Positions 18,682-26,239 of a stretch of 44,489 nt of DNA are shown here, piece by piece (position 1 is the stretch's first letter; each line of letters begins with the position of its first letter). A model generated the notes under the pieces. It was given only the letters and a program-made list of their open reading frames with translations, ran no database searches and had not been told where the DNA came from. The DNA comes from Candidatus Saccharimonadota bacterium. Lineage in GTDB: Bacteria; Patescibacteriota; Saccharimonadia; Saccharimonadales; UBA4665. The stretch covers positions 1 to 44,489 of the forward strand of contig DAHXLD010000019.1 in NCBI GenBank assembly GCA_027371845.1, read 5' to 3'. The position numbers and the translations under genes were made by a program.

Positions 18682-20355
18682 TCACATTTTATCAATAGTA
18701 TCAATTCCTAATATTTTTAAGCCTTTTTTTAAAACGGCTAGATATTCTTTGATTATAGCAACCCTATTTACTTCTCGAGGATCTTCTAAAACTCTTACTT
18801 TCTCATAAAAAACATTAAAACTCTGAGCTAGTTCATATAAATAAATTGCTAAGATATGAGGTTTAAGCTCATTTATGGCAAGCTTCAATATCTCTTTATA
18901 CTCACTAATTTTAAAAATTAGTTTTCTTTCATTCTGGTCAAAATTAAGATTATTCGAATCGGTAATTCTGGGATCATTTTTAAATTTCGAACTATTAAGA
19001 ATTTTTAAGGCTCTTACAAAAGCATAAAGCAAATATGGGCCACTTTTACCCTCAAGTGAAACAGCCTCTTCGGAGTCGTAAATTATATCTCCAGTATATT
19101 TTTGTTTCAAAAAACTATATTTAATAGCAGCTCGAACCAAACTTAAATCATCTCCTAGATCACCAAATTTTTTAAAAGCCTCTTTGGTTTCGGATATTAA
19201 ATCAGTTGCTAAGGGGGCATTACCTAATCTACTACTAAATTTAGTGCCCCCTACGCCCTTAACTAATCCGTGAGTTAGATGAATGGTGTGGCTACTAAGC
19301 TTAGGCTCTATCTTGGATACACTCATCAATACCGTCTTCATATAGTCTGATTGTTCGTTACCCGTAATAACGACCGAGTAATCAAAATTAAAGTCTTGAT
19401 ATTTCTGGAAGATTAATCCGAGATCTTTAGCGGAATAAGTTGGGACTCCTTCGCTATTAACGAATACGTAGGTGTTTACGTTATCTTTTGAGCCATCAAA
19501 GATTATCGCTTGATCACTTTTAGTAAAAACTTTACCAAGGTTTTCATTAACTATCCTAAGTCCCTGCTCAGCTACAGAGCTCTCTGGGTAATATTTATCA
19601 AAAGCTATCTTAAGATTAGAATAAAAATCTTTGAAATAATCATAACTCCATTCCCTTGTGGTCCAATAGATCTTGGCCAGATTAGAATCTTTAATGCCTT
19701 TAACAGCTATTTCATAAATATCCTTATTGAGCTTATTGATTCTAGCCTTTGATTCTTCACTCGATTTATAAGCTTTGTAACCTTTTACATAATGCTCGGA
19801 CAACCAGCTTGACCTGTCTTTGGCTTTTATTTTATTTAGGTTTTCCGGGTTCTCGTTAACATCCTCCAAGATAGAGAACAGGTTTATGGCTACATGAAGA
19901 CCGATATCTCCCCCGAAATTAACTCTAAACACCCTTGTTCCAACTTCGTTAAGTAAATTAGATATTGCATCCCCTACTACACTAGTAAAAAGATGGCCAA
20001 CATGAAGCTGTTTAAAAGGATTGGGATTAGAGTATTCGCTAACAATAATCTTATTATTAAAAACAGTCTCAATATTTTGATCTAGAAGTTTTAAAACTTC
20101 TATGTCTTTTAATCTGACATTCAAAAACCCTGGCTCAACAACCTCAGCGCCTGAATAAGCATTTTTTTGAGTAAGTTCAGACTTTAATAGTTCTGCTATA
20201 TCTTTTGGGGACTTCTTGACTTCTTTAACTAGTTCAAAAGCTAGATTTGTCGAATAGTCTCCGAAATCATAATCAGGCCTAGTTAAAGTAGGATTACAGT
20301 CTATACCAAACAGCCTAGAAACGACCTCTCTTAAATCTTCCTTTATACTATCCAT
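18682..20355 (-). CDS. argS: Arginyl-tRNA synthetase ArgS
   Basis: ArgS is a class I synthetase charging tRNA-Arg. The N-terminal Add-1 domain is residues 1 to about 90. The HIGH-type motif is NPNPFKQLHVGHL, followed by NFGGDIGLHV; the KMSK counterpart reads KFSSRLGN. The helical anticodon-binding domain is C-terminal (from about 430, ending KKGLKILGIDTIDKM). Length 557 is normal. The gene ends in TGA, showing that UGA is a stop here. TATAAT at 20363-20368, 7 nt before ATG, predicts a leaderless mRNA. A cognate tRNA-Arg(GCG) lies at 41327. Confidence 0.95.
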   Translation of the reverse strand: MDSIKEDLREVVSRLFGIDCNPTLTRPDYDFGDYSTNLAFELVKEVKKSPKDIAELLKSELTQKNAYSGAEVVEPGFLNVRLKDIEVLKLLDQNIETVFNNKIIVSEYSNPNPFKQLHVGHLFTSVVGDAISNLLNEVGTRVFRVNFGGDIGLHVAINLFSILEDVNENPENLNKIKAKDRSSWLSEHYVKGYKAYKSSEESKARINKLNKDIYEIAVKGIKDSNLAKIYWTTREWSYDYFKDFYSNLKIAFDKYYPESSVAEQGLRIVNENLGKVFTKSDQAIIFDGSKDNVNTYVFVNSEGVPTYSAKDLGLIFQKYQDFNFDYSVVITGNEQSDYMKTVLMSVSKIEPKLSSHTIHLTHGLVKGVGGTKFSSRLGNAPLATDLISETKEAFKKFGDLGDDLSLVRAAIKYSFLKQKYTGDIIYDSEEAVSLEGKSGPYLLYAFVRALKILNSSKFKNDPRITDSNNLNFDQNERKLIFKISEYKEILKLAINELKPHILAIYLYELAQSFNVFYEKVRVLEDPREVNRVAIIKEYLAVLKKGLKILGIDTIDKM

Positions 20356-20362
20356 TTCAACT

Positions 20363-20368
20363 ATTATA
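20363..20368 (-). promoter_or_regulatory. -10 box of leaderless argS
   Basis: TATAAT on the minus strand with 7 nt to the ATG; no Shine-Dalgarno. Confidence 0.55.
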
Positions 20369-20378
20369 TAAGATTTGA

Positions 20379-21065
20379 TTAATTATCAGATAATTTTAGT
20401 TTCTTATAAAGTTTTAAGCCGATATATAGCAGTAAATAGATTGAGAATATTAACACAAAAAACAAAAAGCTTGTAAAAACAGAATTTTTCAAAGAATTAA
20501 AATGTAAGAAGTTATCACTAACATCAAATAAAATACCACCAGGGTTAGTAAGAATATTCCAACTATTCCAGCGCAGTACTCGCCCAATATATATAGCATA
20601 GCCAGAAATTAAACAAATTAGAGCCACTAAAAACCAAGAGGCTTTAAAACTAAATCGTTTATTAATCTCTCGATGAATTAGATAGAGACTAAAGTATCCG
20701 TTAATCGAAGCGCTATAGATAATAGCCGTAAAAGCCACCGTAAAATATAAAATATAGTTAATTGGTACTTCAATTAAATGAATGAAGTCACTTATCATAT
20801 AAAAACTATTAGGTATGAAGATTAACCAAATAAAACTTAGGATTAAAGCTGACCAGGAAGACCAAAGCTTTTTTCTTAACAAATAAATTAATATAACAGA
20901 AACTATTAGAGGAACCCACGATAAAAATAAATTCCAAATAAAATATAAAAAAGAAAAATTGTGACTATAAACAGAAACTAGTATCAATAACAAAGAAGCT
21001 ACTAAAGAGTTTAGAATCAGCAGAACTATATATTTAATAAAATTATTAGAATTTAATTTAAGCAT
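20379..21065 (-). CDS. DUF1361 membrane protein
   Basis: The 228-residue protein has about six hydrophobic helices and the DUF1361 signatures: WNLFLSWVPL, FIPNSFYMISDFIHL and the G-x-YIGRVLRWNSWNI segment near residues 158-172. The function of the family is unknown. It lies 7 nt downstream of the isomerase gene at 21073, so it is probably in the same transcript. Confidence 0.85.
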   Translation of the reverse strand: MLKLNSNNFIKYIVLLILNSLVASLLLILVSVYSHNFSFLYFIWNLFLSWVPLIVSVILIYLLRKKLWSSWSALILSFIWLIFIPNSFYMISDFIHLIEVPINYILYFTVAFTAIIYSASINGYFSLYLIHREINKRFSFKASWFLVALICLISGYAIYIGRVLRWNSWNILTNPGGILFDVSDNFLHFNSLKNSVFTSFLFFVLIFSIYLLLYIGLKLYKKLKLSDN

Positions 21066-21072
21066 TAATTAT

Positions 21073-22107
21073 TTATCTTAATAATTCTTTCTTAAACTTT
21101 TCAATCAACTCAACAGGCTCGGGGTTAACCCCATTTAAAATAGCGCTATACAGTGACACAAAGTCCCCTAAGTTAATGGCGTAAAGAATTTCCTCTATAA
21201 GAGAGGAGCCTTTTGGTTTAACAATAATAGGATAAGGCATGTTCCCCGAAAGTAACTTATTACTTAATTCAAAACGTTTTAATATTCTAGGATATTCGTA
21301 GTTGCTAATTATTTCTATAATGCAGTATGGCTTAATAACTGGTTGTTTTGTCCAACCAATAAATTCATTGTGATTAAATTCCGAAAACTGGTTCCACCAA
21401 GCAACCTGTTTGGCGTTTTCATTAAAACTAATCTTCCACTTATAAGCTACTTGGGACATTAAAGACCCACCATAAATCACAACCGATTTACCCGAAGCTT
21501 CTTGAGCTATCTGTTTAGCTAAATTTAAAGAAGTTCTAATTTCACTAGACCAATCTTTTACGGCTTGCTTGATAAATTCAGAGGCTTTTATTAGCTCTTC
21601 TAGTTTATCGGGTGTTGTGAGCTTTAATTCGACTAAAACCTCTAAAATGGCCCGTAAACCATAAAAAACCGTATATCTAGGCTGTAGGCCTGGAGGTATA
21701 AGGATTAAATCCAATTTTTTTTGATTAGCAATCTCTTGTAATTGACCTCCACTGCATAAAACTATGATCTGAGCCTTTTTTTGAATTGCAAGTTCTAAAG
21801 CAGATAGGGTTTCCTCGGTATTACCAGAATAGCTTGAAGCAATAAATAAGGAGCTATCATCAACATAGCTTGGAATTTGGTAATCCCTGACCACTTCAAA
21901 CGGCAGATTATATCCCGGAAAACTTTTACTTATAAGGGCCGCTAAGGCTGATCCCCCCATCCCAGAGAAAACAATATTTTTAATCTTTTGAGAGTTAATA
22001 GAAGTTTTATAGTTAAAGTTATATTTAAGTTGAGCCCATTCATTTAAGGCAATCTCTAAAGTCGAAGCTGGATCTTTCTCGTTAATAAACTTTAAATCAT
22101 CTAACAT
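21073..22107 (-). CDS. Bifunctional phosphoglucose/phosphomannose isomerase
   Basis: Two SIS domains are seen. The first carries FSGMGGSALAALI and SSYSGNTEETLSALE (sugar-phosphate binding). The second carries the invariant Glu/His region FNENAKQVAWWNQFSEFNHNE, characteristic of the archaeal-type PGI/PMI family. It interconverts fructose-6-P with glucose-6-P and mannose-6-P, feeding glycolysis and surface-sugar synthesis. Length 344 is normal. TATAAT at 22114-22119, 6 nt before ATG, predicts a leaderless mRNA. Confidence 0.9.
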   Translation of the reverse strand: MLDDLKFINEKDPASTLEIALNEWAQLKYNFNYKTSINSQKIKNIVFSGMGGSALAALISKSFPGYNLPFEVVRDYQIPSYVDDSSLFIASSYSGNTEETLSALELAIQKKAQIIVLCSGGQLQEIANQKKLDLILIPPGLQPRYTVFYGLRAILEVLVELKLTTPDKLEELIKASEFIKQAVKDWSSEIRTSLNLAKQIAQEASGKSVVIYGGSLMSQVAYKWKISFNENAKQVAWWNQFSEFNHNEFIGWTKQPVIKPYCIIEIISNYEYPRILKRFELSNKLLSGNMPYPIIVKPKGSSLIEEILYAINLGDFVSLYSAILNGVNPEPVELIEKFKKELLR

Positions 22108-22113
22108 GGTTAT

Positions 22114-22119
22114 ATTATA
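22114..22119 (-). promoter_or_regulatory. -10 box of leaderless isomerase gene
   Basis: TATAAT on the minus strand ends 6 nt before the ATG at 22107. Confidence 0.55.
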
Positions 22120-22208
22120 TCAAGATCTAAACATAAAAATTTTGTTAAAATATTAAAAAGAGTTATTATTTTATAAAAAGCGTAAGTATTTATTTGGTGG
22201 GAGGATAA

Positions 22209-22724
22209 ATGCAAGATAATCAACAATATGGCAACGATTCAATAAACGGACTAGGAACACCTCCGGTCTTACAGGATTCATCCACCCTAAGTACAGACTA
22301 CCCGACTTTACAGCCAACAACACCCGTAACATCTCAAGATCAGAGCTTTAATTTAAACTCAAGCGACGACTCCGTTAACAATGTGGCGATTCCTAACAAC
22401 ATTTCTAGAACACCCCTAAATAGCGTTTCAGAGCCTTCTTTGAAATCAGATCCTATCACCTTAGGAGACGATGGAGATGATTTGCTGAACATTAAAAAAC
22501 AAGCACTTCAACAACTTCAGCCATTAGTTGATAGACTAGATTTAGATCCAGAAGAAAAGTTCAATACTACTATGATGATGATTCAAGCGAGCGATGATCA
22601 AACCCTTATAAACAAAGCTTTTAAAGCGGCCCAACAAATCACTGACGAGAAAGACAAAGCCCAAGCTCTACTTGATATAGTTAACGAAATTAACTATTTC
22701 ACCCATAACGAAGAAATAAAATAG
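22209..22724 (+). CDS. Soluble low-complexity/helical protein of unknown function
   Basis: The 171-residue protein has a disordered Gln/Ser/Thr/Asn-rich first half (1 to about 95) and an acidic helical C-terminal half (about 100-171; LDPEEKFNTTMMMIQASDD). No membrane segment is seen. A strong Shine-Dalgarno (GGGAGG, 22199-22204) precedes ATG. Its stop codon forms one side of a perfect palindrome shared with the groEL stop. Function unknown; the N-terminal composition recalls 7488 and 15697. Confidence 0.65.
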   Translation: MQDNQQYGNDSINGLGTPPVLQDSSTLSTDYPTLQPTTPVTSQDQSFNLNSSDDSVNNVAIPNNISRTPLNSVSEPSLKSDPITLGDDGDDLLNIKKQALQQLQPLVDRLDLDPEEKFNTTMMMIQASDDQTLINKAFKAAQQITDEKDKAQALLDIVNEINYFTHNEEIK

Positions 22725-22742
22725 TAGACTAGAAGTCTACTA
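22722..22742. terminator. Hairpin built from two stop codons; terminator of groEL
   Basis: TAGTAGACT-AGA-AGTCTACTA is a perfect 9-bp inverted repeat with a 3-nt loop. Its outer triplets are the TAG stops of the two convergent genes. On the groEL strand it is followed by a T-rich run (TTTTATTTCTT), fitting a rho-independent terminator; the plus direction has no T run. Confidence 0.7.
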
Positions 22743-24386
22743 CATCATCCCTCCCATGCCTCCGCCCATATCTGGAGTTGGCATAGATTTTTCTTCCTTT
22801 GGTTCGTCAACTACAAGAGCGCCCATAGTACAGGCTGTAGCCGCGATTGACACAGCATTTAAAAGAGCCTCTTTAGTAACTCGAGCAGGATCTATAATCC
22901 CAACCGATTTAAGATCAACTAATTTATCTGGATTCAAAACATCAACCCCCTGCCCGTCTTTAGCTTCTTTTATCTTAGGTAACCATTCATCGGCATTTAG
23001 TCCAGCGTTACTTAATAAGATTCTAAAGGGTTGTTCTAGGGCGTTCTTAAGAATTTGTGCTCCTATAGATACTGAATCACTGCTTTTAACATTAATGGTC
23101 TTAGCTAAATTAATTAAAGTAACGCCCCCACCTGGAACGATTCCTTCTTCAAGAGCAGCTTTTACGGCAGCTACGGCATCATCTACTCTATACTTCTTTT
23201 CTTCAATTTCTGTCTCCGTAGCCCCACCTACTTTAATAACGGCAACTTTTCCTGAAAGCGCAGCTCTTCTCTTTTCAAGATTTTCTTTATCATATTCACT
23301 GGTCGAAACGCTAATCTGGGAATTAATCTGATCAATTCGAACTTTAACTTCACTAGAATTACCCGATCCTTCAATGATAGTAGTCTCGTCCTTATTTACA
23401 ATAATTTTTCGAGCACTTCCAACAACATTTAAATCAACGTTCTCAAAATTCATGCCTTTCTCTTCAGATATAACTTCCGAACCCGTCAAGATCGCAATAT
23501 CATTTAGAATATCTCTTCTTTGATCTCCGAACTTAGGAGCTTTAATAGCTATCGTATTAAATACTCCCTTTAATCTATTAAGGACTAAAGTAGCCAGCGC
23601 TTCACCATCAACATCATCAGCAATTAGAACTAAATCTTTTTTGCCAGCTTGAGCCAGCTTTTCTAATAAAGGTAGGAATTCTTGAATGCTAGATATCTTT
23701 TTATCGGTAATTACAATTGCTGGTTTTTCATAAACAGCTTCCATACGCGCCGTATCAGTTACCATATATGGACTAATAAAACCCCTATCAAAAGTAAAGC
23801 CCTCAACTACTTCGCTTTCAAGATCTAGGCCCTGCCCTTCTTCGACTGTAACAATTCCGTCTTTACCTACTTTTTCAATTACATCGGCAATTAGTTGCCC
23901 GATTTCATTATCGCCAGCAGAGATTGTTGCTACTTCCGCAATTTTTTGAGTTTTTCCTTCAATCTTTTCGGCTAAAGTACCCATTTTTATAATAATATCG
24001 TTCGCCGCGCTCTCTAAGCCTTTTCTAAGTAGCATAGGATTATGGCCGGCTGCTATTAATTTATTAGCCTCATTAAGAATGTGGTAAGTTAAGACCGTAA
24101 CGGTGGTTGTACCATCCCCGGCCACGTCGTTCATTTTTGAAGCAGCTTGTTTAATAAGCTCTGCTCCCACCTTATAGCCTAATGTTTCTTCATCAGAATC
24201 GCTTAATTCTACACCCTTGGCCACTGTGACACCATCATGGGTAACGGTGGGATTTCCATAACTCTTGCTTATTACAACATTACGACCTTTTGGCCCCATA
24301 GTTGTCTTAACGGCATTATATAAAATTTCAGCTCCAGCCAAGAGCCTTCTTCTTGCATCTTCATCATAAAATATCTTCTTTGCCAT
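22740..24386 (-). CDS. groL: Chaperonin GroEL
   Basis: GroEL is the 60-kDa ring chaperonin. Clear signatures are TMGPKGRNVVISK, the ATP site AGDGTTTVTVLTY, VPGGGVTL and a C-terminal Gly-Gly-Met tail (GGGMGGMM). Length 548 is full. A strong Shine-Dalgarno (AGGAGG) precedes ATG. It is the second gene of the groES-groEL operon under CIRCE control. Confidence 0.99.
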   Translation of the reverse strand: MAKKIFYDEDARRRLLAGAEILYNAVKTTMGPKGRNVVISKSYGNPTVTHDGVTVAKGVELSDSDEETLGYKVGAELIKQAASKMNDVAGDGTTTVTVLTYHILNEANKLIAAGHNPMLLRKGLESAANDIIIKMGTLAEKIEGKTQKIAEVATISAGDNEIGQLIADVIEKVGKDGIVTVEEGQGLDLESEVVEGFTFDRGFISPYMVTDTARMEAVYEKPAIVITDKKISSIQEFLPLLEKLAQAGKKDLVLIADDVDGEALATLVLNRLKGVFNTIAIKAPKFGDQRRDILNDIAILTGSEVISEEKGMNFENVDLNVVGSARKIIVNKDETTIIEGSGNSSEVKVRIDQINSQISVSTSEYDKENLEKRRAALSGKVAVIKVGGATETEIEEKKYRVDDAVAAVKAALEEGIVPGGGVTLINLAKTINVKSSDSVSIGAQILKNALEQPFRILLSNAGLNADEWLPKIKEAKDGQGVDVLNPDKLVDLKSVGIIDPARVTKEALLNAVSIAATACTMGALVVDEPKEEKSMPTPDMGGGMGGMM

Positions 24387-24397
24387 TTAAAATCCTC

Positions 24398-24667
24398 CTA
24401 TTTAACGATTGCTAGAACGTCTTCTTCTTTAACAATAATATATTCTAAATTATCTAATTTAACTTCTGTGGAACTATAACTTTTGTAAACAATACGGTCG
24501 TTAACTTTTATATTTTTCACGCCCTTACCGACAGCTAAAACCTTACAAATTTTAGGCTTTTCACTATTACCGTCAGTTGGAATATAAATCCCACTTTTTG
24601 TAACACTCTGAGGCTCTTCGTTCTGAGCTACTATGTGGTCTGTCAATGGTTCCAATTTTACTGGCAT
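24398..24667 (-). CDS. groS: Co-chaperonin GroES
   Basis: The 89-residue protein matches GroES: KLEPLTDHIVAQNEEPQSVTKSGIYIP carries the mobile loop, followed by CKVLAVGKGVKN and VNDRIVYKSYSSTEVKLD. It caps the GroEL ring. It is the first gene of the operon, 11 nt before groEL, with GGAG upstream of its ATG. Confidence 0.97.
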   Translation of the reverse strand: MPVKLEPLTDHIVAQNEEPQSVTKSGIYIPTDGNSEKPKICKVLAVGKGVKNIKVNDRIVYKSYSSTEVKLDNLEYIIVKEEDVLAIVK

Positions 24668-24698
24668 ATTTAATTCTCCATCTTAAAGTTAATCTTTG

Positions 24699-24725
24699 TT
24701 AGCACTTAATTAGTTAGAGTGCCAA
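24699..24725. promoter_or_regulatory. CIRCE element (HrcA operator)
   Basis: TTAGCACTT-N9-GAGTGCCAA is the classic CIRCE inverted repeat (consensus TTAGCACTC-N9-GAGTGCTAA) with one change per arm. It lies between the promoter and groES, so the organism should encode HrcA and derepress groESL on heat stress. Confidence 0.9.
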
Positions 24726-24739
24726 CTATCACAATTAAC

Positions 24740-24767
24740 TATATATTAGCCTCGCAAATCCTGTCAA
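24740..24767 (-). promoter_or_regulatory. groESL promoter
   Basis: On the minus strand TTGACA (24762-24767) and TATATA (24740-24745) are separated by 16 nt, just upstream of CIRCE. Confidence 0.65.
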
Positions 24768-24783
24768 TAGAATTTTATATCCC

Positions 24784-25278
24784 TTAAGAAGGGATGATTA
24801 AAAGATCACACTCTTCCGACGCAAGATCACTTTCTTTTTGATAAAGCGCTAGTCTACTAGAAGTAACAAGTCCGTAGATTTTAGGATAATCTTTCAAAAA
24901 ATTGAAAAACTCTCCAATCTTGCTAGTTATAATCGAGTTTCTAGAGAACAATAGATCTTCATTAATGCCTGAGATTATATCAAGTTTTTGAGCATTCAAG
25001 GGTACTCTATAAACTCTTTGGGAACTATTAATAGAAATTCTATCCATTAAATAAGGCCCGATTAAAGGCTCATGATCAAGCAAGGCCGCTTCTAGCTCTG
25101 ACATTGGACCATCTAATACGAATACTCTGGAACTGTTATCTGGGCTAATTAAATCTCGTCCAACCTTTATTCCATCCAACACTGAAAGATTAAACAAATT
25201 AATAACCTCCTGGTAGCCCCTAAATTCATCTGGAGGTGCTAATATGTCTCCTGAACTTAATAGTCCCGGATTAATCAT
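24784..25278 (-). CDS. Orphan soluble protein
   Basis: The 164-residue, mildly acidic protein has no signal peptide, membrane segment or recognised domain. It alternates strands and helices (RVFVLDGPMSELEAALLDHE; GEFFNFLKDYPKIYGLVTSS). TATAGT at 25285-25290, 6 nt before the ATG, predicts a leaderless mRNA and supports a real gene. Its size and style resemble other orphans here (33349, 34633), though no shared motif could be aligned by eye. Confidence 0.6.
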   Translation of the reverse strand: MINPGLLSSGDILAPPDEFRGYQEVINLFNLSVLDGIKVGRDLISPDNSSRVFVLDGPMSELEAALLDHEPLIGPYLMDRISINSSQRVYRVPLNAQKLDIISGINEDLLFSRNSIITSKIGEFFNFLKDYPKIYGLVTSSRLALYQKESDLASEECDLLIIPS

Positions 25279-25284
25279 AATTTA

Positions 25285-25290
25285 ACTATA
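25285..25290 (-). promoter_or_regulatory. -10 box of leaderless gene 24784-25278
   Basis: TATAGT on the minus strand lies 6 nt before the ATG. Confidence 0.45.
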
Positions 25291-25335
25291 AAATAAGTTT
25301 AATTATTTAACAAACGATTGCAATAAATTGTGAGG

Positions 25336-25341
25336 TATAAT
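25336..25341 (+). promoter_or_regulatory. -10 box of leaderless gene 25350-26237
   Basis: TATAAT lies 8 nt before ATG 25350; no Shine-Dalgarno is seen. Confidence 0.5.
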
Positions 25342-25349
25342 GTCTTTTA

Positions 25350-26237
25350 ATGATTTATATAAACAAAAAAGTATTAATGTCAGACGCCCGTTATTTTACA
25401 AATAAAAATGCTATAAACGCGCTTATGAATTCTAAAGATAAGGTAAACCAAATTAAGGCGATCAAGGAACACGACTCTATTGTAAAAGCCTTACGTCAGG
25501 TCGGCATAGAGGTAATGAAAGTCCCTTCACCCACTAACTGCCAGGATGGAGTATATGTAGCTAATTGGGCCTTTATATTGGATGGTAAGGCCCTGCTCTC
25601 AAGATTACCTAATACCAGAAGGCCCGAAGAACTCTATGCTAATAAAGTTCTTAAACAATTTAATTTAAAGATCATTAATATGCCCCAAAACATTAAGTCA
25701 TTCAGCGGTCAAGGAGATACTTTAGTATGCGGTGATTATATCTTTTGTCAATCACCCTACAGAACTTCTATAAATGCTCACCAGGAATTAAAAAGATTAT
25801 TCCCAGATAAGAAAATTATTTCTCTTCAAACCAAACCTAAACGCAAGTTTTGGATTGGCCCTAAGAAGATAAATAAAATAACTGGCTGGCCCGATAGTCG
25901 TACCTATGATTTAGATTTAGCTTTAGCTGTATTGAAGCCAAAAATAAATAACAAGAATTGTTTAATTGCCTATAGTTTAACCCTTTTCACAAGAAAGAGC
26001 AAAAAGCTCCTAAAATCACTAAAAGACGTCGATAAAATAAAAGTTTCAAAAAAAGAAGCAATCAAGTACTACGCCTTAAACCTAGTTTCAACCGGGGAGC
26101 ATGTCATTTTAAATAGCGGAACTACCAAATTCATTAAAAGCCTAAAAGAACATGGATTAAAAACAACTGAATTAGATCTACCGGAGTTAAGAAAAGGTGG
26201 TGGCTCAATAAGATGTACCACTTTAACGCTCAAATAG
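25350..26237 (+). CDS. Arginine deiminase/DDAH-fold protein, catalytic His replaced
   Basis: The 295-residue protein belongs to the amidinotransferase superfamily (dimethylarginine dimethylaminohydrolase and arginine deiminase relatives). Signatures are NCQDGVYVANWAF (64-76), FSGQGDTLV (118-126) and the C-terminal GGGSIRCTTLTL with the nucleophile Cys289. The position that normally holds the catalytic His (HLD motif) reads TYDLDLALAVL, i.e. Asp187. The codon is GAT, one base from CAT. Hydrolysis of guanidino compounds may be altered or lost. It faces the Mur ligase tail-to-tail with 2 nt between stops. Confidence 0.72.
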   Translation: MIYINKKVLMSDARYFTNKNAINALMNSKDKVNQIKAIKEHDSIVKALRQVGIEVMKVPSPTNCQDGVYVANWAFILDGKALLSRLPNTRRPEELYANKVLKQFNLKIINMPQNIKSFSGQGDTLVCGDYIFCQSPYRTSINAHQELKRLFPDKKIISLQTKPKRKFWIGPKKINKITGWPDSRTYDLDLALAVLKPKINNKNCLIAYSLTLFTRKSKKLLKSLKDVDKIKVSKKEAIKYYALNLVSTGEHVILNSGTTKFIKSLKEHGLKTTELDLPELRKGGGSIRCTTLTLK

Positions 26238-26239
26238 TC

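Noticed and set aside
18682-18690. UGA recoding (Gly or other) at the argS stop
   Set aside because: The family ends at this point and the sequence after TGA does not extend the protein sensibly, so TGA is a normal stop.
22756-23331. Long plus-strand frame (191 codons) opposite groEL
   Set aside because: It is an antisense shadow of the highly conserved groEL gene, with Ser/Ala/Pro-rich translation and no promoter or ribosome site of its own.
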